Positions 9,587-22,108 are shown, counted from the first letter of the stretch. The stretch is 64,000 nucleotides of DNA from Galdieria partita (GCA_025991245.1 BQMJ01000062.1:110144-174143), one strand, 5' to 3'. The notes: generated by a model from the letters alone, not told the origin. Translations and numbers: made by a program.

Positions 9587-10128
9587 CTATTTATTCAATC
9601 GTTTCAAATGTTTTTCATCCACTAGGAAACCTTCATCTACCAATTTGTGGTATGAAAGTCTGACACCTTCTTCTCTCTAAAAATTTTACAGAATAAGAAC
9701 CATATTCTTGATGACATAATGTGACTAACCTCTTTTAGCAACTCGGCCAAGTCCTTGGTCTTACTACATTTACATAAACTGTCAACACTCTCACATGTAG
9801 GAAATCCCAAAAATAACTCACTGGAGCCAAGTGGCATAATAAAAACTTCCAAGAGGGTCGTGTTGAGTGACAAACCACTCATGAGTAAGTCTCTCTTCAA
9901 TCTTTCTCATGAACCACTCCTTTACTGGAAACTCACCAGTTTCTACGAATATTTTGGGTAACCACACAACCGTAACATAGTCCACTTGTCCTTACCATAT
10001 GAACACAAGTAACGACAACCCAATATTGATCTCAAGGACGCCGACCGACCATTGTTTACTCTTGAACAAAAAATAATACCACCGCTTTCCAGTAAACTTA
10101 AACATAGCCTATTCTTTGTCGATAACAT
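9587..10128 (-). CDS. Small protein with mitochondrial presequence, unknown
   Basis: Four exons, 10128-9996, 9942-9822, 9778-9730 and 9676-9587, join in phase to 130 aa. The first ~45 residues are rich in Arg/Ser/Leu with almost no acidic residues, like a mitochondrial presequence. The mature part begins ETGEFPVKEWFMRKIEERL and continues DPLGSFYYATWLHL. It ends EKHLKRLNK. No family was recognised; the size and presequence would suit a mitochondrial ribosomal or respiratory-complex accessory protein, which is a guess. Its ATG overlaps the ATG of the divergent GH36 gene. Confidence 0.65.
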
Positions 10129-13100
10129 GTCAAGAGTTGACCATTTTCACGTTGGAATAAGAAATGATAAAATGAACAATCATGTGCCAGGCGTGTTCTT
10201 TGAGCCTTCTACCCGAAACTTTCGGTTACGAACTCGACAAGCAGCTTATGTATTTAGAGTTAACGATAGTAGAGTTTTAGAACACCTTTACTGGGGACCA
10301 TTTCTTCCTTTAGAAGATGGTAATCAAGTTGATATTCTTTATTGTTAGTCTGTTTACTAACATATAGAGGAAGACTTGTCGTATCTTTCACTTTCCAGTG
10401 TCCCTGGTCCTTTTGATCCTAGAGGGGTCATCTCTGTGGCAACCATGATGGGCCTAAACGAACTTGAAGACTTGGCAGATGAAAACGATTTGAGAGAGAG
10501 ATGGAAAGTATATACAAAGGCAAAGGATTCTGCTGAAGACAGAGTAAAGTCAAGACGGCTAGAAAATGCAAGGTATTTGACAGAACTATTTGAATGGAGT
10601 ATATGAATAGTGACTCATTGCTATTTATGCCAGCTGGAGACTATGGAGTATGGAACGTGTTCGTGGTGGAGATCTGAACAAGGATCTGAGTGAAGGTGTA
10701 ATGTTGAGAGCTCTAGGAGAGTCACAATCCAAGGATGAAAATTCTATGGATAAAGGTTTTGAAGTAAATGACGATGGAAATAATTTGGAAAGTTTGAACC
10801 TCGATGTGCCTCGTGTAAAGGAACGGCCTCCTTCTCCACTGTTGATTCCTGGACAGAGAATTGTTTCAAAAGAAACTAAAAGTTCTCCTAAACTATCGCC
10901 TAAGAAAAGTGGAAGTGCAGGCAATTATGATATCGTTCATGTTGATGACCCAACAGAAGTTACTAATTGGCAAAAACTGGATCCTGACGTTATTGGAAAG
11001 AATACTCAACTACTGGAGTTTGCTGATCAAGGAACAGGTGACTATCGCTCTCCTTCCTTACAAGTTCGTTATGAAGATGGAAGCACTCTAAGTCCAGTTT
11101 ATTATTTTCGTCATCGCATTTTGAAAGGAAAAAGTTGGATGCCTGAATTCTTTCCCAATATTTATTTGTCAGATCCTTCGGAAGCTACCACTCTTGTTCT
11201 GGAATTGCACGACTTTGTTACTGGTCTTGTCGTCGAACTTCATTATACAGTGATGCACGATTATAATGCAATATGTAGACATGTCGTATTTATGAATAAT
11301 GGAGACTCGTAAGTCTTTACATTTCTCCGCATACAATAGTCAATCAATTGAAGTTCAATTCAAGTTCGGTTTCTTTACAACGAGTAATGAGTTGCACTGT
11401 AGATTTTGATACAGATGACTATTACTTGACTCAATTGAGTGGAAGTTGGGCTCGTGAACGCCAAGTGGTTCAAACAAGATTGTTGGATGGAATTACTGCA
11501 TTTCAGAGGTTCGTTTAGATACATTCTGTTACGATTGTATATATATAACACTCAAAACTTTCATAGTGGAAGAGGTGCTTCTTCACATCAACATAATCCT
11601 TTTGCTATTATATCCTGTGGAGCACCTAACGAAGAATATGGAACAGCCTTTGGTTTTTCATTGCTGTATTCAGGAAATTTCCAGTTTGAAGCAGAAATAA
11701 GCGAAACTGGAAGACTTCGCGTCAATCTTGGAATTAATCCTCAAGGCTTTGTGTGGAACTTGGAACCTGGAGAAAGTTTCTGTTCTCCAGAGTGTGTTCT
11801 TGTCTTTAGTGATCAAGGAGTTGGTGGTATTTCTAGAGAGTTGCATCGGCTCTTCTGTGAACATTTGATACCTCAACGCTGGCGTAATTTTGTTCCTCCT
11901 GTGTTAATCAACACTTGGGAAGCTGTGTACTTTAACATTAGTCATGAAGTAGTTGTAGAATTGGCTTCGAAAGCCAAAGAGGTGGGAATTGAGTTGATTG
12001 TTTTGGATGATGGCTGGTTTGGTCATCGAAATGACACAACAAGCTCGTTAGGAGATTGGTATCCCAATCCTGAAAAGGTAAAGAGGTCTATTTTGCATTG
12101 GATAATTTATATAGAGCTTATTTTTGTTTGTCTTGTATCTATAGCTTCCTTATGGTTTGGTAGGACTTTCAAAGGAAATTCATGCAATGGGTCTTCAGTT
12201 TGGTTTATGGTTTGAGCCAGAAATGGTTTCTCGTGATAGCGAATTGTACAGTTTGCATCCTGATTGGTGTCTTCATATTCCAGCTAGAGGAAGAACTGTG
12301 GGAAGAAATCAGCTAGTGCTGGATTTGTCTCGTGCAGTTGTACGAGATTATATCTTTAATCAGTTATCCAATATATTGAGTAGTTGTCCAATTGAATATG
12401 TCAAATGGGATATGAATCGGCACTTGACGGAAGTATTTTCTCAAGATTGGCCTGCTAGTCGACAAGGAGAGATTGCTCATCGTTATGTGTTGGGTGTGTA
12501 TGAGTTATTGGGCCGCATTACCAACGCTTTTCCTCATATAGTATTTGAGACTTGTAGTGGTGGTGGTGGAAGATTTGATGCCGGAATGTTATATTTCGCT
12601 CCACAAATATGGGCTAGTGATAATACAGATGCAGTTTCACGCATTTATATTCAATATGGAACAACTCTTGCCTATCCTACTTGCTGTATTGGGTCTCATG
12701 TTTCTACAATTCCTAATCATCAAACTTTACGTTCAACCTCCATGAAAACTCGTTCACTAGTCGCTATGTGTGGCACTTTTGGTTATGAATTGGATCCACG
12801 TCAACTATCAGAAGATGAAAAGGGAGAAATTGCGGCCTATATTCAATTGTATAAACGGCTTGCGCATCTTATTCGAAATGGTAATGTAAAAGATTAGATG
12901 AATTCTAATATATGTATTCACATAGATATATATACAATACTTAGGCATTCTTTATCGTCTATGGAACCCTTTCTTGTCATCCAGTGCAGCTTGGATGTTT
13001 GTCAACAATGATGCTAGTCAGGCACTCGTGTTTGCTTTTAATATTCGTAGAGAAGTAGGACGTCTATTACCACGCCTGTTGCTTCGTGGACTATGCTATG

Positions 13101-13330
13101 AAACTGTTTATGAAGTAGAGGAACTTTGTCCGGGAAAACTAGTAAGGAATATTGATACTGGTGCTATAATGTTAGATCCTCGAGGAGTTTATCAATATGG
13201 AGAAAATAAGAAGTTACTGTTATCTGGAAGAACTCTCTGTTGTGCAGGTCTTCCGGTAAAATTTTTATTTGATGCAGACAGTGTTTTGTTTGAACTCAAG
13301 GGCACAACCTCCGCTTTGTCAAGTTTCTGA
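10127..13330 (+). CDS. Alpha-galactosidase, glycoside hydrolase family 36
   Basis: Seven exons: 10127-10319, 10368-10572, 10634-11308, 11365-11508, 11567-12077, 12145-12880 and 12945-13330. They encode about 949 aa. The N-terminal beta-domain has LEHLYWGPFLPL. The TIM barrel has ELIVLDDGWFGHRND, FGLWFEPEM, VKWDMNRH (nucleophile Asp), ETCSGGGGRFD and ASDNTDA (acid/base Asp). It hydrolyses terminal alpha-galactosides, relevant to galactolipids or to floridoside-type galactosides in red algae. No signal peptide is seen. Residues of about 133-225 form a polar, Ser/Pro/Lys-rich insertion inside the N-terminal domain, unusual for the family. An ORF-only reading would split the protein at introns. 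Confidence 0.9.
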
Positions 13331-16300
13331 ATAACGAATAGAAATCCCTTCTTTGGTAAGCCATGATAAAATAGGCTCAGAAAGCAGTTGTGGTGAAGGA
13401 CGAATTACACCGGATGCTGAAATTTTCTTTTCTGTAACAAGTTTGACTGCCATGGCACATGTTATTCCTACTGTCCTCGCCATTGCCGTATATTTGTATG
13501 CTTCGCTATTCCAATGCATATCTCCTACTTCACTTAAAGTTGCTGTCCATGTATGCAGTGTATGAGAGTTTCTCAATCGATACTGAACTTGTACAAGCAT
13601 CAATACAGCATCTTGTTCATCTCCACCAAGTGTCAAATACTTCTCCAGTATCGTAGCCAAAGCATCGACAGGGCTTTCTGTTACTTTTAGCAATTGACAA
13701 AGTTCACCGTCAAATAAGCCAAGCCACTCTAAGGCTTCCATAGCTTTGTCTTCTTGAAAGCTGGATATTTGTCGTTCCACGCTTTGATCTTCAAACAACT
13801 TCCTCCCATGTTTCCAATGAGAAGCAATCAAGCTTCGAGCTTCTTCTCGCAAGTGCTGTCTATCAGCATTTTCCATAACGCATTGCAAAAGAAAGTCATT
13901 TTTAGTAGTTTCTAATAATCCTACCGCCATGCAACCATCCATCACCTCACAAAAACCTGCATATCGTAATGTGCCTCTTAATACTGTTTCTGCTTCCGGT
14001 ATTTGATACTAATACAGAAACAGAAAAACTCTCTCACTTACATGATAGATATCAAGTTGCACTTACCTCTTCGATGTATTGAGTGGAATCCCGATTAGGC
14101 AAAACTTCCAATGGAAGAGAAACATCTGGAAATACATCACTTCTAACTGGTCTTGCACTAGTCATCAAATACTTTCCTGCAACTTGAATAAGTTTACCAT
14201 CTTCTCTGAATTTCGCATCAGCTTGGCTAGCAATTAAAACGCCTTTAGGACTCCAACTGAACTTGTAACGAAATGGATTGGAATGTGCGCAATGAGGCGC
14301 AGGTAAGCCTCCACACCAAGAATGAAAAGATACAATTTCTCCATTTAGGGAGCGAACACGTGCAATAAGTTTGTGAGCAAGCATGTGATCGATTCCAGGA
14401 TCTAAACCTACTTCATTCACGAGCATAACATTTCTTTCTCTTGCAACTTGATCCAATTTCTGAATTTCTGGGGATACATAGGAAGCTGTTACAAAATGCT
14501 TCCGAATTTCGACACAAAGACGGGCAACATTTGCATGGAACTGTGATGGCAATAGACTCACCACCACGTCATGATTCTCAATCAACTCTTTCACAACATT
14601 CATATCCTCCATTGTCAGAAGCTAACAACATGAGAAAATGAAATACAACATAAATGATCACATACCATCGTTCGAATGTTTGCTCTGTTTCGGGCAATTT
14701 TCACAGCGGCTTGAGGTTCGTTACTTGCAATAGTCAATTCATATCCTTCCTTGTCTGCCAAATAGTCTATCAGTGGAGCAGCTACTCTACCCGAACCCAA
14801 AACAAGCACTTTTGAATTGGTTGAATTCCTTGTTTCATAAACATCCCTAACTTGCAACGTCGACTGAGATGCTTCTTCCAAAATATTGCTGTTCTTTCCT
14901 GATACATTTTCCAACTTCTTCATAACCCATTCTGCATGTTCTTCAGAATTGGCATCTAAACGCAATAGCAACGTAGATGGCATATTCCTTGTTTGTCCTA
15001 TTGACCAGCGAAGAATTTCAAAACTACAATGCTCTTCCTCAATAATATCCAGTGCTTCATTAATAGCTCTAGAGTCAAATAAGTGTCCCTTGAGCAATAC
15101 TTGTCGATGAAATCTTTGTGACTCGTTTGGTTTCGCTTCATGAATTTCTCGCAGACGAGATATATAAGAAAAATGAGGAGTCAGTTTACCATTGGTAGCA
15201 ATGCAAGCACGTTGCAGTTCTAAAGGCAAGTCTTCATATCTCAATTCTGTGATGTTGGTAGGCATATGAGAAGCCAATTTAGGTAAGAAAGGTAACAGAG
15301 AATTACTGAAATGCTCTGATGACTCCTTTGCTAACTCTGCAGGTAAATTGTCCGTTGCATGAAATAGAATACCCCATTCGGGAAGACTACTTAGATCATC
15401 CAAACAATCCTTATTCATAGTATCATAAACATAAAAAGGACGTTCAATACTTGTAAATTTTTTGAGAGATTCGATTGCTCCCTCATAATCACAAGTAATA
15501 TCACAAATTCCTATCAACCTTTTCTTTCTTTGTTGAGACTGCAAAATTACAATGCTTTGTAGTTGACTGTCAGTTAGTAAACGACAAAACGACCTTTTCA
15601 TTGATCAATTATTTGTACACACAGTAATACCAATGAAAGAACTTACATATCCCAATAGGAGCCATGTATAATAACTGAGACATACGGTGCCACCTTTTCG
15701 TGAAAAATGGGTCGATAATTGGAAGGATTACGATAATAATCAGACTTGGAAAAAACAACATTGGAATCTATTGGCGTCACCATATGTTCAGTTGTGACAA
15801 CACAATAATATATTCGACGTCTCATATCTTCCGTCACTGATGAGCTTGAAAGAGTAGATAACTCATCTACATTCACTTTCATACAAGGCAACAACGTCAA
15901 TATTTCTTGGACTCCTTGACTGACTCTTCCATTTCCAGTGACTGCAAAGATAAATGGACATAGCTCCTTTGGTAGACCTCTCTCTTCTATCATTCTACCA
16001 ACGCGTTTTACAGCATCTTTAGCAGTTTCCAAATCGGGATACATATAAGCTGAGCCCATATGAAGAAACGCAGTGTTATATCTCAAAGCTAAGAGACGTT
16101 CACCAAGACCTCTTAAAAAGGTGATAGTTCCTGCCAACCCAGCAAATCGTCCAAAAGCAACAAGTCTCTTCCCGGGAAGTTTTCCTTCCGAAGCATCTTG
16201 AGAAACTTCAACTATGGCTTCATAGTCAATAAGACGAACTTTTCTCTCCAAAACTGCATCAAGTAAAGGCATATTTTCTGGCTGTGCTTTGATAGTATGA

Positions 16301-16578
16301 CTAAACATACAGAAAGTTCGTTGAGGAAGCAACGATGAAACTGAAACCTGCTTCACGCCCAAGATTGTCCCACAAACACTCAAGTCTTCTGTTAAAATAG
16401 CTCCTGCCTCTTCATAAGCTTCATCAGAGAAAATACGGAGTTTCGAAGGTTGCACATAAACCTGTATTCCCAATTCAACCAGTTTCCTTACATGATCAGG
16501 AACTATGGGTGTTCTCCTTTCCCAGTGACTTCTAGTTTCTCTAATAATACCAAGTGATGGGGAGTTTTCGTTGAACAT
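13319..16578 (-). CDS. AASS: Bifunctional lysine-ketoglutarate reductase / saccharopine dehydrogenase
   Basis: Four exons, 16578-15647, 15593-14666, 14621-14067 and 14008-13319, give 1034 aa. The N-terminal LKR half has IIRETRSHWERRTPIVPDHV, GRFAGLAGTITFL and GNGRVSQGVQEIL. The C-terminal SDH half has VLVLGSGRVAAPLIDYL, ASNEPQ, DVVVSLLP, LVNEVGLDPGIDHMLA and SWCGGLPAP. The enzyme condenses lysine with 2-oxoglutarate to saccharopine and then splits it to glutamate and aminoadipate semialdehyde. The length matches animal (926) and plant (about 1060) enzymes. A middle linker contains low-similarity sequence. It is divergent from ALDH7, which acts on its product. Confidence 0.93.
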
Positions 16579-16665
16579 ACTTTGCTGGCAGTCTTCAAAA
16601 ATTTCACACTGACTTTTGGATATGTGTGTCTCAAGACAAACAGGAAATGTCTATAGGACTCAAAA
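16579..16665. promoter_or_regulatory. 87-bp divergent promoter region of the lysine-catabolism pair
   Basis: Just 87 bp separate the start codons of LKR/SDH (minus) and ALDH7 (plus). The two transcripts must share or overlap control sequence here. No specific factor site is recognised. Confidence 0.5.
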
Positions 16666-18391
16666 ATGGCATTGGAATTCGAGCAACACTCGTTTCTTAA
16701 GGAACTTGGCATAGAAAGAGACAACTTTGGCTGCTTTTCAGGTGAATGGAAGGGATCAGGAGAGGAGATTCTTTCATATAACCCCGCAACCAACAAGTTG
16801 ATAGCCAAAGTGAGAGCGACTAGTGAAGAGGACTATGAATGGTGTGTGAAACGTTCCTTAGACTGCAGAAAGCTTTGGTCTTCAGTAAGTATCCAATTTT
16901 GGTAATTTGGCTTTTTTCACATTGTTTCAAGTTGCCTATGCCAGAGAGGGGAGAAATAGTGAGACAAATTGGCGAAGCTCTTCGTGAGAAGAAGCTGTTA
17001 CTTGGAAAGCTCATTTCACTGGAAATGGGTAAAATTCTTGCAGAAGGGATAGGGGAAGTTCAAGAGTTTATAGATATTTGTGACTTTGGTGTTGGATTAT
17101 CTCGTCAGTTATCTGGCAAATGCCTACCTAGTGAAAGGCAAGATCACGTCATGTTCGAGATGGTAAGTTCCTGTGACAAGGGTTGGTTCAATTTACGTTA
17201 TCTATTGTTAGTGGCATCCTTTAGGGATAGTTGGGTATATAACCGCCTTCAATTTTCCTTGTGCAGTGTTTGGTTGGAATAGCGCAATCTCATTGGTTTG
17301 TGGAAATGTTCAGATTTGGAAGCCTAGTGAGACCACTCCTTTGGTTGCCATTGCTTTGACCAAGATAATTGCGCAAATATTAAAAAGAAATGGCTATCCT
17401 GCAGAAATAGCGTCACTTGTGATAGGACGTGGTGCTATTGGAGAGAAGCTTGCTAAAGATGTTCGAGTACCATTGATATCCTTTACAGGATCTACCAAGA
17501 CAGGACGCCAAGTATCGAAATTAGTGCACGAAAGATTAGGAAAAACCATTTTAGAGTTGGGTGGAAATAATGCGGTTATTGTTGACAAAGACTGCAACTT
17601 GGATATGGCACTTCGAGCTGTTTTGTTTGGTGCCGTTGGGACTGCAGGTCAACGCTGCACATCTACCCGAAGACTTTATCTTCATCGTTCCATATACTCC
17701 AACTTTTTGGAGAAATTGGTGGGTTATTATCGTCAGGTATATTTGGCAAGTCTTAGAGTGTGCTTTGTTGTGTAATGAATAGGAAATAGGTTGCTATTGG
17801 GGATCCATTAGATGAGAAGACATTGATGGGTCCTTTACATACTAAAATGGCTGTAGAAATGTATCAGAAAGGTATCGAAGAAGCTATTTCACAAGGAGGT
17901 AAAGTTGTCTATGGTGGTAAAGTGATTCGAGACAATTTTGTGGAGCCTACTATTATTGAAGTGACGCCACAAACAAAGGTGCGACATATATATATTTCTC
18001 TTCCAAGCCACTCACTTCTCATTTCCGTTAGTGTGTACAAGCGGAGCTGTTTGCTCCCATTTTATATGTCATGCCCTTTGACACTTTGCAGGAAGCAATT
18101 ACTTTCAACAACTCAGTCTCCCAAGGTCTAAGCAGTTCACTTTTCAGTAATCATATTTCGCATGTCTTTGAGTGGTTAGGTCCGTGTGGCTCCGACTGTG
18201 GCATTGTGAATGTCAATATCGGAACGAGTGGTGCAGAGATTGGAGGAGCCTTTGGAGGTGAAAAGGAAACGGGAGGTGGTCGTGAAAGTGGAAGCGATGC
18301 CTGGAAACAATATATGCGTAGAGTAACAGCAACCGTTAATTATGGAAATGCTCTTCCACTAGCTCAAGGAATTCAATTTGGAACTAGTTGA
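16666..18391 (+). CDS. ALDH7: Aldehyde dehydrogenase family 7 (alpha-aminoadipic semialdehyde dehydrogenase)
   Basis: Five exons, 16666-16884, 16932-17162, 17212-17736, 17790-17978 and 18032-18391, give 507 aa. Diagnostic blocks are [53 protein letters not shown] and LELGGNNA (general base Glu). GQRCTSTRR follows, with the catalytic Cys near residue 300. The antiquitin-type tail is [17 protein letters not shown]. It oxidises aminoadipate semialdehyde to aminoadipate with NAD+, directly after LKR/SDH. The third exon begins at TGGCATCCT rather than at a nearer AG, because this restores WHPLG. Confidence 0.93.
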
Positions 18392-18528
18392 ACTTTTTCG
18401 TAAAAACATTTCTTTTTGTTAGCAACTTCCTTTTTCTCTAAACAAGCAACTTTGCTATGACTCGTCTTCTGCAACAAATTGGAAGAATTTAGAAAATATA
18501 ACACACAAAAAGCCAAAACCCTTTCGCC

Positions 18529-19488
18529 TCAGTCATTTGTTGTCTCTTGTTGAGAACTGTCCACACTGCCAAAAAGTGACCAAATATTCCAATGACATAA
18601 AGGACAGTGAATACCTCCACGAATCATCCACCGCTGCATACAGACTGTATGATACACATGACCACAATTAAGTTTCAGTAATCCCTTTTGTCTACTTTTC
18701 TCTTCTTCTGATTCCATAAAACTATTAGTGGTACGACCAGAACACAATTCCTCTAAACAAATAGAGCATACTGCTTGCGAAACAAGCAAATCTGGCGAAA
18801 ACTGACACAGACTGCATACGTATTCGATCTGCTGCTTTGAAAGAGTAAAAGCCGGATTGTTAGGTCTTCGAAGTGGATGAGATGCTCCATTCTCACTATC
18901 AATACCACGATTCATTGCACGGTCTGCATCCATAGTATACGTAAACAAATTGGGATGATTGGGCAAAATCCTTCTCTTATCCAAGTAACACAAACCAAAA
19001 CCAAAAGTCATAAGAATAATTACAACTAAAGCAGTTCCAATAGCAGCTCCTGCAGTATCTACTGCTGGGATGCCTTGCTGTTCAGTTACGACTTGCGAGA
19101 TATTGTCAGGGTTAAAATAGCAGTTGATCGAAGACCCAATCGAAAATTTTGATACATACGACTGCGCTTCTTGCTTGGTGTCCGAAAATGAAGCGCTCTT
19201 TGTTTGATATGCATATTCTATATTTCCGGATATATTAACTTGAATAACAGGTCTATAGAGTGCCCCGCTTTGTTCGATAGTTGTATTCAACACGGTACAA
19301 GACGTTTCCGTCCAATATTGGGTGGATTCCTTCCTCAATCTTCAGTATTCATAGGAGAATGGTGTCTTCTACAAACATACCCTAATTTTTATCCAACTAA
19401 TGGTCATCCAATAAGCAGCTCCAGCTAAAGCACCCAACAAGAAAAAGGTTCCCAGACCAATAAATAGTTTCTTTCTTGTTAACACCAT
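18529..19488 (-). CDS. Membrane-bound RING-H2 E3 ubiquitin ligase
   Basis: Two exons, 19488-19381 and 19329-18529, give 302 aa. There is an N-terminal hydrophobic anchor (KKLFIGLGTFFLLGALAGAAYW). A lumenal or extracellular domain of ~100 residues follows, resembling DUF3592-like folds (TSCTVLN...SIGSSINCYFNP). A second membrane segment is TALVVIILMTFGFGLCYL, then a cytosolic tail with CSICLEEL...CGHVYHTVCMQRWM...HCPLCHW, a canonical C3H2C3 RING-H2. It is likely a membrane-anchored ubiquitin ligase of unknown target. It converges with ALDH7, with 137 bp between the stop codons. Confidence 0.8.
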
Positions 19489-19902
19489 ATTGTTACAAAG
19501 GATGAAACAGTACAAAACTCCTTTCTCAAAAAGTAGGCTCAAGTTCCATACAACTCACTCTTTACAAGGGGTTAGGACTTTTCTACCGGGGCGAAACCGA
19601 ACCGAGAAATCCTAAACTGGCTGAGATGAAACACGCCGTGTAATTTCAGCATTACGTCCTCTGGACATTGGTTGAACCAAACCATCATTTGCAAGCTCCA
19701 ATATTATAAACAATTTTATTGTAAAAGACAAGACAGACTTTCCATATGGCTTGTTTTACTGTTCATATCAGGGTGAGCGATTGGAGACGTGTTTCGCTGC
19801 GTTGGAAATAGTCGGCTTCATATAATGTGCTTCACCAAGAGGAAAAGATATGGAATTACGCATACGGTTTGTTTCTATATCTTGTCAAGTGAAACAAACT
19901 TC
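19489..19902. other. Intergenic, nothing recognised
   Basis: These 414 bp lie between the 5' end of the RING-H2 gene and the 3' end of the next minus-strand gene. No ORF of note and no tRNA-like fold is seen. Confidence 0.5.
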
Positions 19903-20562
19903 TTATGAAGAGTTTGAAGACTTACCTCTTTTGGAAGCTTTACTTTGTGAAGAATCTCCTTCTTTTTTAGTCTTACCCTTTTCTTTTGCTATCCAACTGG
20001 CAGTTGGTCTTTTATAACCTATTCCATAAGTATTCATCAAGTTCTTTCTATTATCATTCACATAGGTGGTATTTTCTGGCTTCAGTTGGAATCTTCCTAT
20101 ATCTTCTCGTATCGAACAGTTTTCAGAAAGAATATTACTAATACTTTCGATGCTTTCTTCTTTTCTAGTCGTAGATTGAGTATAATTACTATCTGTGAAT
20201 CGCAATCGGTTTTTTAGTTTTACATTTCCTTCAACAGTGCTGCTTACTTTGGTCAATAGTTTCAGCTTTCAAGGTCATGGAAGAGAACATTTCAAAATCG
20301 AGATTCTTCTTAGGAGTTCTCTTCTGATTAGCAATGATTCCGAGTGCTGCAAGTTCCCTTGTCAATTTAATACCAGTTGTCTCTGTAGAGCCTGTACAAC
20401 ATGTTATACAAACGCTGTTGAGATTTGAGAAAGCTTACTATCTCTTTTGATGTAAGATTCCTTATATAGTGGATCCAACTCGTTGGTATCTGGAGTTTCA
20501 TTTTCCTTCTCTATCCGTGAACGACTTTGTATCTTCTTTGAAGAGCTTCGAGTAGTTACCAT
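19903..20562 (-). CDS. Basic, probably nuclear unknown protein
   Basis: Three exons, 20562-20439, 20391-20248 and 20192-19903, splice in phase (introns 47 and 55 nt) to 185 aa. The protein is Ser/Lys/Thr-rich, with basic clusters at both ends (TTRSSSKKIQSRSR; KEKGKTKKEG...SKRGKSSNSS) suggesting nuclear localisation. There are conserved-looking short blocks (GIKLTRELAALGIIANQKRTP; YGIGYKRPTASWIAKEK) but no recognised domain. It is divergent from the gene at 20641 with 78 bp between ATGs. Confidence 0.6.
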
Positions 20563-20640
20563 TCAAAGGGCGGGAAGCAATTCAAAAATGGAGCCGTCCG
20601 CAATTGTAGATGAACATTTGAGAGCTCATGTCGAGAAACT

Positions 20641-21016
20641 ATGGAGGACGATATATTGGAGTTATTTGATGATAGTTTGATGCGTAGTTGTAGACTGTTT
20701 CGTCTTCTCGTAGGAGAAGAGATTTTACCAAAGAGTAGAGCAAAATACCCCCATACAACTTTGCAGTATTTTGTGGAGTTGGTAGCAGGAATATTGCAAG
20801 TTCTGAAGATTTTTCTGGGTTGCCTTTAGTTTATTCATATTATAAACATAGCTTGTAACAAAAAGATTGTGTTTGTGTTTACAGACTTCTAAGGAAACCT
20901 TTGCAACGAAAGATAGTCAAGCACTTTATTTTCAAAAGGATTCAGAAGGAGTTCCTTGCATAGTTGTGGAGTCCGAAAGCGCACTTGCATATATTGCAAC
21001 TGCTTCGAATACTTAA
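20641..21016 (+). CDS. Small acidic unknown protein
   Basis: Two exons, 20641-20799 and 20885-21016, in phase, give 96 aa. The N-terminal half is helical with an acidic start (MEDDILELFDD), and the C-terminal half ends IATASNT. The intron of 85 nt is longer than most here. No family is recognised. Confidence 0.5.
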
Positions 21017-22108
21017 AGTTGTCAATTTTGGAATACAATTAAACTTCATTCCGTACAGAATACAGTGAACTCGATTATTAGAGAGAAAATATATTATCGC
21101 GGAATATAAATATATAAGCAGAACCAAGTACGAGATCTTCTCGAAAGACAAAACACTGCAGCAGAGCTAAATCAGCACTATTCGCAAATGAAACAGTCGC
21201 ATATTTCCTATTTGTTCAGAAAAAAAGGTTAAATTCATAATTAATATGAAGCAAAACGAATAGTCAAATCTACTGGCCGAGTAAGGACATGTTTCTAAAG
21301 ATTGTTCAAACTGTCTTGAAAACTCCATTCACTCATCAAAATGTTGAGACACAGATGTGCAGTGCGTTTCCTTGCAAGTAACTGAGTTGAGTGATTTCAT
21401 GAATATTCGTTCCAACTCCCCTAGATCTAAATGGTAGCACTTCGTAAGCTTTTGTACACAAAGAGTAGTTTCTTTCCAAACATTTCCAAGCACTTCAAAA
21501 CTAGGAATGTCGTGTTACTCAAAACACATTCTAGATTGTTTCTCAGCTGCTTTGGATTTATTTCACAAACAATTTGATGAAATGTCCGCTATTTAAGATA
21601 CGAACCATTGAGTCTTCTTCCATCGGCTTTCTATCTAGCTTCAATCACTCTGAAGATTTCGGCTTTCTTCGCTTAGTATCAAGCTAAGAATTCTATTTGT
21701 GCTTACAGAGTTCAATACAAAGAAAGCATTCAAAGCATTATGTAAAAAGTCTTTATGACGAATTTAGAAACAAGAAATCAACTCCCTCTAGAATAAGCTA
21801 CCGCTGATTTCTTTTGAATAAAAAGTAGTCGCATGACAAGTTGCGGAAGTTTAATAGATATTCCTTCCAAATCATTCAGAAACTTTAGACTGCTGATCAT
21901 ATTCAACTTCATCAGTACATTTGTCACTTGAGAAAGGCATATTCGTAGGACTGGAGTACAACAGAGACATGGACAGCTTCACTAGTACTGAATTAGATAA
22001 CCAAAATCATCTTTAGCTAGTTGGATACAGTAAAGGACACAAAATGGTAAGTCTTGCAACTGTCCATCGATGATGCTGGCTGAACATGGACAACAAAAGG
22101 TTTCTCCT
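21017..22108. other. Long intergenic region, nothing recognised
   Basis: About 1.1 kb without convincing coding sequence on either strand. Only short chance ORFs are present (for example a minus frame around 20942-21151 antisense to the preceding gene). No tRNA, rRNA or repeat is identified. It may hold the 3' UTRs of the flanking convergent genes or an unrecognised ncRNA. Confidence 0.45.
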
